A DNA stretch of 7,377 nucleotides from Nonlabens sp. (GTDB taxonomy: Bacteria > Bacteroidota > Bacteroidia > Flavobacteriales > Flavobacteriaceae). Each line of letters starts with the position of its first letter. Within the stretch, counting starts at the first letter, position 1. The notes beneath the pieces are model-generated. The model was not told the origin of the DNA and made no database searches. It worked only from the letters and a program-made list of their open reading frames with translations. The position numbers were made by a program, and so were the translations under genes. The DNA lies in assembly GCA_023301395.1 (NCBI GenBank), contig JALZUY010000126.1, positions 1 through 7,377 of the forward strand. The letters run 5' to 3'. Shown here piece after piece: positions 1 to 5,920 of the stretch.

Positions 1-156
1 ACGGATGAAATCATCATCTCATTTGATCAACATTAGGTAGGGCTCACTTTTCAGGTGAACCTCCGATGAGGTTGCCGCTTTTTATTTCTTAAATATAAGA
101 AATTGAGTGTGTTTTAAAATAATTGATCCGGCTCACGGCTTTGATGCCATGCGTGA
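1..156. other. Left-edge intergenic region with possible gene tail
   Basis: No gene is supported here with confidence. On the plus strand, frame 1 is open from the window edge to a TAG at 34-36, so the first 11 codons could be the 3' end of a gene entering from the left. Frame 2 is equally open to a TAG at 38-40, so this is weak. An AT-rich perfect inverted repeat lies at 84-91 and 96-103 (ATTTCTTA / TAAGAAAT, 4-nt loop). It has no T-run on either side, so I do not call it a terminator. The minus-strand AmiC-like gene ends at 157, so any gene entering from the left would be convergent with it. Confidence 0.35.
58..83 (+). terminator. Weak terminator-like hairpin
   Basis: AACCTC at 58-63 pairs with GAGGTT at 68-73 around a CGAT loop, and a short T-run begins at 79 after GCCGC. 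The geometry is imperfect because five bases separate stem and T-run and the stem is only 6 bp. It would fit the end of a plus-strand gene whose tail stops at 34-36 or 38-40. It points the wrong way to terminate the minus-strand gene at 157. Confidence 0.3.
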
Positions 157-1248
157 CTAGGCTTGAGTTATGTGAGAAAATATATCGATGACTTGGAATT
201 CTATACCTTTTGCTTTGGCAAAATATATTCGATGCAAAGCATTTCCATTCCGCATTTCAAAATCGCCTTGGATAGCTTTGAAACTCATACCATCTATGAG
301 TTCGGATAGTTGTGATGGTTCTGCATCTGGAAATTTTTTACTGACGTCAGACAGAAGATTGAGTCCATTATAACAATACGCTCCAAGCACATTGATTTCA
401 GGGGCATCAATACCCGTTTTTTGCATGTATCTCCTCTTGAAGGCTAAATTGTCTTCACTGGTCAGTGATGGAAAATAGCCACTGGCTGTATATAGATCTT
501 TCGAATTATTCTCGCCAATTCCTAAAAGTGTATTTTCTTCAATAAGGGGCCCGAACCGAACAATCCCTTCAGTGCCATCGGATTCGCCAAACTCTCGGTT
601 AAATCGAACAGAGTCTCCTCCGACCAAGGCGAAGAATACAGCATCAGGACGAATTTCTTCTATGGCTGTTATGTACTCTGCGAAATCTGCGCATTCATCT
701 TCGACAAATTGAGCCCCGACAATTTCAATATCTAATCGCTTGGCGTTTGTGTCTAGATAGCTCTTGAGGTGCCGTGGCCAGGTATAATCATTGCCTAAGA
801 AGTACCATTTTTTTACGGAAGCATTTGCAGCGAGCCATTTGATAGATGGATCTAGCTGCTGGCTTGGTGTTTCGCCAATTGCCAACATTCCAGGCGAGGG
901 TGCTCCGCCTTCATAGGTTGGCGTATAAATATATAAAACTCGGCCATTATTTACGGTAGCGACGGCTTTTTTAATATCTGAATTATGCATGCCAATGAGT
1001 GAATCTAAAAGATTGCTATCGAGCATACCATTCACGTCCCTTGCGACATCTGCCGCAGCGCGGGACCCATCAAAAAACACCAATTCTACATTACGGCCAT
1101 TTATGCCGCCTTGGGAGTTAATTTCACCTTGAGCAAGTTCAAGGCTAGCTTTACAGGACGGTCCATAGATTCCTGCTGCCCCGCTTGCGGGGATAATACA
1201 TCCTATCCGAAATGCATCGGTGCGCATTGAACCAAAACCTCGCTTCAT
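157..1248 (-). CDS. AmiC-like amide-sensing ligand-binding protein (Peripl_BP_5 type)
   Basis: This 363-residue protein has the type I periplasmic-binding fold used by branched-chain amino acid, urea and amide binding proteins. The first beta-strand (FRIGCIIPASG, residues 13-23) begins almost at the start. No signal peptide is present, and an in-frame TAA at 1261-1263 rules out an N-terminal extension carrying one, so it should be cytoplasmic like AmiC, the acetamide sensor of the Pseudomonas amidase operon. By my recollection of the AmiC sequence, LIGMHNS (84-90), YTPTYEG (108-114) and GNDYTWPR (152-159) align with its ligand-pocket segments, with Ser90 and Tyr108 at the places of AmiC Ser85 and Tyr104. 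Two starts are possible. Met1 has AGGA only 2 nt upstream. Met8 (1225-1227) has GAGG about 10 nt upstream and may be the real start. It is divergent from the MarR gene. An ABC-transporter binding protein is the alternative, but no permease or ATPase genes are nearby. Confidence 0.85.
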   Translation of the reverse strand: MKRGFGSMRTDAFRIGCIIPASGAAGIYGPSCKASLELAQGEINSQGGINGRNVELVFFDGSRAAADVARDVNGMLDSNLLDSLIGMHNSDIKKAVATVNNGRVLYIYTPTYEGGAPSPGMLAIGETPSQQLDPSIKWLAANASVKKWYFLGNDYTWPRHLKSYLDTNAKRLDIEIVGAQFVEDECADFAEYITAIEEIRPDAVFFALVGGDSVRFNREFGESDGTEGIVRFGPLIEENTLLGIGENNSKDLYTASGYFPSLTSEDNLAFKRRYMQKTGIDAPEINVLGAYCYNGLNLLSDVSKKFPDAEPSQLSELIDGMSFKAIQGDFEMRNGNALHRIYFAKAKGIEFQVIDIFSHITQA

Positions 1249-1353
1249 ATTCCTATTCTGTTATGATAGTCGGTAACAAAGATATAAACCAGTAAGAAAT
1301 GCCTCGTGGTAAGGGGTTTCTTGAAATTTATGGAAACGTAAAACGAGCTATCA
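1249..1353. promoter_or_regulatory. Divergent regulatory region between amiC-like and marR-like genes
   Basis: This 105-bp spacer must hold the promoters of both divergent genes. Two inverted repeats stand out: TGTTA (1259-1263) with TAACA (1274-1278), separated by 10 bp, and AAGAAA (1294-1299) with TTTCTT (1317-1322), separated by 17 bp, with CCT/AGG giving a partial inner match. MarR-family proteins commonly bind such palindromes in their own divergent promoters, so either repeat could be the operator. I cannot assign convincing -35/-10 pairs. TATCAT on the minus strand (1263-1268) and TATGAT on the plus strand (1262-1267) are possible -10 elements without good -35 partners. The ribosome site for the MarR gene is only a weak GAG at 1345-1347. 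Confidence 0.5.
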
Positions 1354-1749
1354 ATGAGTAAAAGCAACTTTTCTCACGTACAAAATGCTATAGCTTTTAT
1401 AAGCGGCTACAAAAAATTCACGTCGGAACTAAACACGGACCTCAAATCTATTGGACTAGCTCCTGAGTCCTTTTTTATGTTGCACATTTTAGCCGGTACA
1501 ACAGATCAAACAACGACACGCCTTGCGGATAGATTGGGTATGAATTTACCAACAGCCACTAAGCTAATCGATAGATTAGTAAGTGATAACTACGTCCATC
1601 GTAAACCTCACCCTTCTGATAGGCGACAGATTAGAATATTGCTGACGGCTGATGGGTTGAAGAAAGTTGATGAAGGTCAACGCATCTACGCTTCCTTCGT
1701 TGTAAGCTTCAAAGAGACATCTCCGAATCTGGCCGAAATTATCTTCTAG
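1354..1749 (+). CDS. MarR-family transcriptional regulator, C-terminally truncated
   Basis: The predicted 131-residue protein has the MarR winged helix-turn-helix. The recognition region is about residues 54-76 (TTRLADRLGMNLPTATKLIDRL), followed by the wing with the family hallmark SDRRQIRILLTADG at 88-101 (D-x-R then L-T). MarR proteins are usually about 140-160 residues, and the C-terminal helix forms part of the dimer interface. This one stops at TAG 1747-1749, exactly where that helix should begin. The same frame then continues for 27 sense codons with a convincing MarR-like end (see the 1750-1833 entry). As written, the repressor would lack that helix and may be unable to dimerise. The start at 1354 is chosen because the nearby upstream ATG at 1330 runs into a stop after three codons. 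Ligand and targets are unknown. Its likely targets by position are its own divergent promoter and the amidase gene 150 bp downstream. Confidence 0.85.
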   Translation: MSKSNFSHVQNAIAFISGYKKFTSELNTDLKSIGLAPESFFMLHILAGTTDQTTTRLADRLGMNLPTATKLIDRLVSDNYVHRKPHPSDRRQIRILLTADGLKKVDEGQRIYASFVVSFKETSPNLAEIIF

Positions 1750-1804
1750 AATATTGATGCGCCGAAACGGCGATTTCTAGAATCACTGATGCGCTTGAAG
1801 CGCA
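1744..1804 (+). repeat. Two imperfect tandem copies, each ending in a GC-rich hairpin
   Basis: TTCTAGAAT followed by TGATGCGC occurs twice: TTCTAGAATATTGATGCGC at 1744-1762 and TTCTAGAATCACTGATGCGC from 1775 or 1776 to 1794, about 31-32 bp apart. Each copy runs into a hairpin: CGCCG-AAA-CGGCG at 1760-1772, and TGCGCTT-G-AAGCGCA at 1790-1804. The first copy contains the TAG that ends the MarR frame. A T-rich stretch follows only at 1820-1830, so neither hairpin is a canonical terminator, though together they may slow or end transcription after the regulator. Confidence 0.6.
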
Positions 1805-1833
1805 ATTCCACCCATAAACCTTTCTTCTTTTGA
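1750..1833 (+). pseudogene. Orphaned C-terminal helix of the MarR regulator, in frame after a TAG
   Basis: Reading on in the MarR frame past TAG 1747-1749 gives 27 codons to TGA 1831-1833, including RRFLESLMRLKRN. This resembles the terminal helix of MarR proteins, where a short acidic or polar linker is followed by a leucine-rich helix ending in basic residues. With it, the protein would be about 158-159 residues, a normal MarR length. One change at the first base of the stop (CAG to TAG, Gln, or AAG/GAG) would restore a full gene. It could therefore be a recent nonsense mutation, a sequencing error, or an amber codon that is sometimes read through. I see no independent start codon with a ribosome site that would make it a separate gene. 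Confidence 0.6.
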
Positions 1834-1982
1834 TTGATTTCTCTGTGCAGAGTGCGGAGTATCCTTAGGTTGTGTTAAATTAGCAACATATTCCAAATAA
1901 ATGGTTTCCAAATCAATTAAATCCTTTTCAATAGTTCTCAAGTGTAGTATCGAGCCTTAAATATAATAAGCGGAGTATCTTC
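1834..1982 (+). promoter_or_regulatory. Upstream region of the amidase gene
   Basis: AT-rich spacer before the amidase. It contains a consensus TATAAT at 1962-1967, but with no good -35 at 16-18 bp, and a start point 7 bp downstream would leave almost no leader and would cut into the ribosome site at 1972-1975. I therefore treat it as a candidate only. TTCCAAAT is directly repeated at 1891-1898 and 1906-1913 (15-bp period), and GCGGAGTATC is repeated at 1854-1863 and 1970-1979. The second copy of the latter includes the GGAG ribosome site 7 nt before the GTG start. These repeats may be regulator sites. No gene is seen here. Confidence 0.4.
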
Positions 1983-3479
1983 GTGGGAATGTCAAAAAAC
2001 GCACTGCCTCATACCAAGGGTAGAGCAGTTTCTCGTGAGTGCGCGCAGTTACTCATAATGTCCTCCTTACTACTGGGGGCTTGTGAGCAAGGGAGGGAGG
2101 AAATTATTGTGGAAGAAGCCCCTAAAGCTACATCGAGCATGTCAGTTCAGAATGTCCAGAATTCGCTCAAGGCTGTTGATGAAAACGAGCATTTGAATGC
2201 CTTTGTTCATGTTGATTCCAGCCGTGCCCTAAAAAAAGCCGAAGAGGTTGATGCTCATCTTGAGGATGACCTGCCTCTAAGGGGAGTGGTCATTGCGGTT
2301 AAAGATAATATCCATGTGGCTGGAATGCCGAATGCTGTCGGCACCTATGCCTTGAGAGATTTCGTTCCCGAAAAATCTTCCTCAGTTGTAGTCCGGTTGG
2401 AGGCGGCAGGTGCAGTCGTTCTCGGTAAAACTGGCATGCATGAACTTGCTTATGGTGTGACCAGCAATAACTTTGAATTTGGAGCTGTGCGAAATCCTGT
2501 AGATCCCTCAAAGACTCCAGGGGGCAGTAGCGGCGGCTCTGCCTCAGCGGTGGGCGCGGGTCTAGTGAGCGCTGCTCTTGGAACTGACACAGGGGCTTCT
2601 GTTCGCTTGCCTGCTGCACTTTGCGGGATTGTTGGCTTTAGGCCTACGGTAGGCCGGTATGCCAGTGATGGAGTGTCTCTTATTTCGCCAACTCGCGATA
2701 CCATAGGTTTTTTAGCTAAGACGGTTGAGGATGTTGTATTGTTAGACTCTATTGCGGTGGGACAGAGCAGCGAAGTTCCCGCATTTGACCTTTCAAAGCT
2801 TCGCCTAGGTGTGCCGCTTAATCCATTTTACGAAAATTTGGATCCTGAGGTCGCAAAGCAAGCGAAATTATACTTGAAGGCATTGGAAGGTTTAGGTGTT
2901 GAACTTGTTTATGCTGACCTCTCCGATCTTGTGGACTTAAATGCTAAGGTTGGTTTTCCAGTTGTTTTATACGAAACATCAAAAGTTTTACCTGAATACC
3001 TTATTGAGGAGAAAACGGGTGTCACGATTGAGGCCCTACTTAAGGGCGTTCGAAGTCCAGATGTTAAGACCGTTATGGAAGCTGTTTTTGGTGGCGCAAT
3101 AAACGAAGATGAGTATTTAGCCGCGATAAATGAGTACCGTCCGGCATTGATCGAGGTTTATAATTCATACTTTAAAGACCACACTCTCGATGCAATTATT
3201 TTTCCGACATCACCCATTACAGCACGAAATATAGAAGGTATCCTAGAGGGCGTAACCGTCAATGGTGAGCTCAAAGACACCTTCGCAACCTATATCCAAA
3301 ATACTGATGCAGGTAGTAATGCTGGTTTGCCAGGAATTTCAATACCCATAAGTCCGTCTGATGAGGGACTACCTATTGGGATGGAACTTGATGCGCTTGC
3401 AGGTGATGATGAGAAACTCTTATCCATAGGCCTCGCCATAGAATTGGCTTTGTCGAACCGCAACGACACGGGTGAATAA
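1983..3479 (+). CDS. Lipoprotein amidase of the amidase-signature family
   Basis: This 498-residue enzyme should hydrolyse a carboxamide to a carboxylate and ammonia or an amine. The Ser-cisSer-Lys triad is visible as Lys107 (in AVKDNI), Ser182 (GGSSGGSAS, 180-188) and Ser206 (GTDTGASVRLPA, 200-211). The spacing of 75 and 24 residues is the same as in fatty acid amide hydrolase (142/217/241). SPTRDTIGFLAKTVED (235-250) and NAGLPGISIPIS near the C-terminus resemble indoleacetamide/mandelamide hydrolases, but the substrate cannot be read from sequence. Residues 17-34 form a lipoprotein signal: a hydrophobic core and lipobox LGAC with the lipidated Cys34 followed by Glu35. This suggests an envelope-anchored enzyme, probably outer membrane by the +2 rule, whereas family members are often cytoplasmic. 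Start: GTG with GGAG at 1972-1975, 7 nt upstream. An ATG at 1989 is the alternative. It precedes the TonB receptor on the same strand, probably in one transcript. Confidence 0.9.
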   Translation: MGMSKNALPHTKGRAVSRECAQLLIMSSLLLGACEQGREEIIVEEAPKATSSMSVQNVQNSLKAVDENEHLNAFVHVDSSRALKKAEEVDAHLEDDLPLRGVVIAVKDNIHVAGMPNAVGTYALRDFVPEKSSSVVVRLEAAGAVVLGKTGMHELAYGVTSNNFEFGAVRNPVDPSKTPGGSSGGSASAVGAGLVSAALGTDTGASVRLPAALCGIVGFRPTVGRYASDGVSLISPTRDTIGFLAKTVEDVVLLDSIAVGQSSEVPAFDLSKLRLGVPLNPFYENLDPEVAKQAKLYLKALEGLGVELVYADLSDLVDLNAKVGFPVVLYETSKVLPEYLIEEKTGVTIEALLKGVRSPDVKTVMEAVFGGAINEDEYLAAINEYRPALIEVYNSYFKDHTLDAIIFPTSPITARNIEGILEGVTVNGELKDTFATYIQNTDAGSNAGLPGISIPISPSDEGLPIGMELDALAGDDEKLLSIGLAIELALSNRNDTGE

Positions 3480-3480
3480 G

Positions 3481-3579
3481 ATGAGAGTTGAAAGAATTTT
3501 TTCTACAAGGGCCGACACGCGTAGTAAAATTGACCGTCCAGTCGGTAAAAGAATTTCTATATTTAAAAGGGGATATTAG
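3481..3579 (+). CDS. Possible 32-residue coupling peptide or remnant ORF
   Basis: This short ORF fills the space between the amidase and the receptor exactly: the amidase stop and its ATG are arranged TAA-G-ATG, and its stop and the receptor ATG are TAG-A-ATG. GGTGA at 3471-3475, 5 nt upstream, could serve as a ribosome site. The product is basic (MRVERIF...KRGY) with no signal peptide or membrane segment. The receptor ribosome site AAGGGGA lies inside its last codons, so its translation could affect receptor translation. A fragment RADTRSKI resembles the start of TetR-family proteins, but the rest does not follow that pattern. I do not recognise it, and it may be chance. Confidence 0.25.
   Translation: MRVERIFSTRADTRSKIDRPVGKRISIFKRGY
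3567..3573 (+). promoter_or_regulatory. Ribosome binding site that fixes the receptor start
   Basis: AAGGGGA lies 7 nt before the ATG at 3581. This strong site, together with the signal peptide that begins at that ATG, fixes the start and excludes the longer reading from a TTG at 3488, which would add 31 residues with no family likeness in front of the signal peptide. Confidence 0.8.
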
Positions 3580-3580
3580 A

Positions 3581-5920
3581 ATGAACTACACTCTTAGAAT
3601 AAATCATAAATCCATCAAAAGTCTTTTGATGGGATCTTGTACTATTGCGATGATTAGTGGGACCCCGCTATCATCTTTAGCGCAAGACGCTGCTGCAAAT
3701 GAGAGGCGTCAATTAGACGAAATTATTGTGACTGCGGAGCGAAAATCTTCCAACCTACAGGATGTAGCGATTGCGGTAACGGCCGTAAACGGAGAGACGC
3801 TAGACAGGGCAGGAATATCAAATCCGCTGGAGCTTTCAGTAAACGTCCCGGGTTTCACATTTGCGCCTTTTGGTGCAGGTCAGTCTATATTTAGTTTGCG
3901 GGGCATTTCATCGAATGATGATGGAGCTGGTACCGAAAACTCTGTTGCCGTTTTTCTGGACGATATTTACTTTGGTCGTGTTTCCAACTCTGCTTTTGAG
4001 TTTTTTGATGTAGAGCAAATCGAGGTGCTACGTGGCCCACAAGGCACACAATTTGGAAGAAATGCGATTGGGGGTGCGATCAATATCACCTCAACAAAGC
4101 CTTCATTAGACGGTGTAAAGGCCAAGGCCAGGGCTACAATTGGGCGATTTAGTCAACAAGAACTCGGAGGTTATGTTACGGGTCCTATTTTGCCAGACGT
4201 CGCGGCAAAAATATCATTTGCGACGCGTAGTCGGGATGGCGTTCAAACAAATATTCTTACCGGGAATGATACAAAGGACTTCGATTCTGAGAGCTTTAGA
4301 GCGCAGCTTCTTTGGGCTCCCACTGATAGCACAGAAGTTACGCTAACAGCCGGTATTTCGGATGAGGAAGGCGGTGATAATGGACGTATTCCATTGGGAA
4401 CGGCTGGGGTGCGTCCATTCTTTGACGGTGCCGGTGGTTCCATCGAGGACAGGATATCTACAAACCCCCAAGAAGGGTTTTCTGATCGTTCCGCAGATAT
4501 CTTTAGTTTGAAGATTGATCATCAGTTAGAGAATGGTGGGCGTATCAAGTCGATCACTGGTTATTATGAAACACGCGCGGATTGGGAATTTGATTCAGCG
4601 GGTGTTCCTGAAGTAAATGTTGTTGATGATATCTTGGATGGTACGGACGCATTCACGCAAGAGTTTCAGTATTCACACAATATAACTGATAATATAGACC
4701 TTCTAGCTGGGCTGTTTTATTTGAATGAACAAACTGACCGGTCTGAATTTTTCCGGTTCGTAAACTTCTTTGGCACCGGAGTTGATGATCGTTCACCGGT
4801 GAGGCCCGCTGGCGATCCAGATGATGCAATTGGTGGATATCGTCAAATAAATGAAACGAATAGTATCGCCGGGTTTTTTCATGCTAACTGGCAGTTCACA
4901 GATACCTTATCATTAACGGCCGGTGCCCGTCTTACCCATGATGATAAAACAATTGTTTCATCTGGTTTTGCCTCTGGTGAAGACCCAACTACCCCAGGGC
5001 TCCCTGGGTTCATAATTAACGAGAGTTTTGGGAACATCGATACTGGGGCAGGCATTGAGGCCTCAGAAAGTTTCACTGATTTTTCACCGAAAATTTCGCT
5101 GAACTGGACGCCAACCGATGACCTTTTGATTTATGGTGGTTATTCTCGGGGGTATAAGGCTGGTGGTTTTGGCGCCGCTCCGCCGAATGAGACTGCAGCG
5201 ACAGAGATCGGTATCGATCCTGAAACGGCAAATAGTTACGAAGTTGGTTTTAAAGGGCAGTTTTTTGAGAATACTGTGAGGCTTAATGCTGCGGCTTTCT
5301 ATTTGGATTATCAAGACCTGCAACTTCAAAGATTTGGTCCTAGCTTAATTGCGGATGCTGATGCCGCAGATGGATTTACTCTCGACCCGACATCATTTGG
5401 ATTTTTTAGTACGATCAATGCAGGCGATGCCGATGTTTATGGGTTTGAAGGTGAGTTTGACTGGCTCTTGACGGAAAATCTAACGCTAAGCGGTACTTAT
5501 GCATTCCTTGATACTGAGGCTAACATCAACTTCAGGGAGTTCTTCACGGACGACCCGGGGCAAGACTTCGTTATTCAGGAAGAGTTAAATCGGGCTCCAC
5601 GTCATAAGGTTTCCTTGGACGCCCAGTATGAACAACCTCTCGGCGATAAAGGCAGCTTATTATTAAATGGGAGCTATCAGTATTCCTCAGAGCGCAGAGC
5701 TGACTTTGTTGATAATGATACGATTGAAGGGGCGTACGACCTATTCAATGCGTCAGTAAGCTGGATTACGCCTGAGGAAGATTGGGAATTTCAACTCTGG
5801 GGTAAAAACCTGACGGATGAGAGATATTTTCAACATGTATATGTGATTGGACCTGGTCAGATTGGGACTCTCGCAGACCCTGCTACATATGGAGCCACAA
5901 TTCAGTGGAACTTCGATTAA
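3581..5920 (+). CDS. TonB-dependent outer-membrane receptor
   Basis: This 779-residue receptor should carry a substrate across the outer membrane using TonB-ExbB-ExbD energy. In order: a signal peptide (basic start, hydrophobic core about residues 14-30, cleavage after SLA, residues 32-34), a TonB box-like DEIIVTAERK (46-55), a plug domain about 57-172 with the hallmark IEVLRGPQGTQFGRNAIGG (147-165), then the beta-barrel to the end, with the late-barrel motif WGKNLTDERYF around 740-750. The length is normal and the frame is unbroken. The end is WNFD: an Asp follows the usual terminal aromatic. It resembles the proteobacterial 'AERK...LQDVAIAVTAV' group, common in marine and sphingomonad-type bacteria, whose substrates range from siderophores to plant and polymer-derived organics. 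The neighbouring amidase suggests an organic amide rather than iron. There are no iron-uptake genes beside it, but the substrate is not determined. Confidence 0.92.
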   Translation: MNYTLRINHKSIKSLLMGSCTIAMISGTPLSSLAQDAAANERRQLDEIIVTAERKSSNLQDVAIAVTAVNGETLDRAGISNPLELSVNVPGFTFAPFGAGQSIFSLRGISSNDDGAGTENSVAVFLDDIYFGRVSNSAFEFFDVEQIEVLRGPQGTQFGRNAIGGAINITSTKPSLDGVKAKARATIGRFSQQELGGYVTGPILPDVAAKISFATRSRDGVQTNILTGNDTKDFDSESFRAQLLWAPTDSTEVTLTAGISDEEGGDNGRIPLGTAGVRPFFDGAGGSIEDRISTNPQEGFSDRSADIFSLKIDHQLENGGRIKSITGYYETRADWEFDSAGVPEVNVVDDILDGTDAFTQEFQYSHNITDNIDLLAGLFYLNEQTDRSEFFRFVNFFGTGVDDRSPVRPAGDPDDAIGGYRQINETNSIAGFFHANWQFTDTLSLTAGARLTHDDKTIVSSGFASGEDPTTPGLPGFIINESFGNIDTGAGIEASESFTDFSPKISLNWTPTDDLLIYGGYSRGYKAGGFGAAPPNETAATEIGIDPETANSYEVGFKGQFFENTVRLNAAAFYLDYQDLQLQRFGPSLIADADAADGFTLDPTSFGFFSTINAGDADVYGFEGEFDWLLTENLTLSGTYAFLDTEANINFREFFTDDPGQDFVIQEELNRAPRHKVSLDAQYEQPLGDKGSLLLNGSYQYSSERRADFVDNDTIEGAYDLFNASVSWITPEEDWEFQLWGKNLTDERYFQHVYVIGPGQIGTLADPATYGATIQWNFD

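Noticed and set aside
84..103. AT-rich palindrome as a terminator for the minus-strand gene
   Set aside because: The stem is only A/T-rich, and no T-run follows on the minus strand.
200..211. Amidase GTDTGASVR (protein residues 200-208) as a broken catalytic motif
   Set aside because: The commoner form is GTDTGGS, but the nucleophile Ser206, Ser182 and Lys107 are all present at canonical spacing. Ala at this place is, as I recall, tolerated in indoleacetamide-hydrolase-type members.
188..373. Plus-strand 61-codon ORF
   Set aside because: It lies wholly inside the AmiC-like gene on the opposite strand, with no family likeness or ribosome site of note.
1790..1831. Rho-independent terminator after the MarR gene
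   Set aside because: The 1790-1804 hairpin is GC-rich, but the T-rich stretch begins about 16 nt later, so the canonical arrangement is missing.
2299..2704. Two minus-strand ORFs of 106 and 84 codons inside the amidase gene
   Set aside because: They are antisense shadows of the conserved amidase-signature region, with Pro/Arg/Gln-rich low-information translations.
3481..3579. TetR-family regulator remnant
   Set aside because: Only RADTRSKI and a trailing RGY recall the TetR N-terminus. The spacing between them is off and no helix-turn-helix follows.
3488..3580. Longer N-terminus of the TonB receptor from TTG 3488
   Set aside because: The added 31 residues have no family likeness and would bury the signal peptide. 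The ATG at 3581 has a strong AAGGGGA site 7 nt upstream and begins a standard signal peptide.
4140..5329. Several 65-81 codon ORFs inside the receptor gene in other frames or strand
   Set aside because: They overlap a clearly conserved coding frame and show no recognisable domains.
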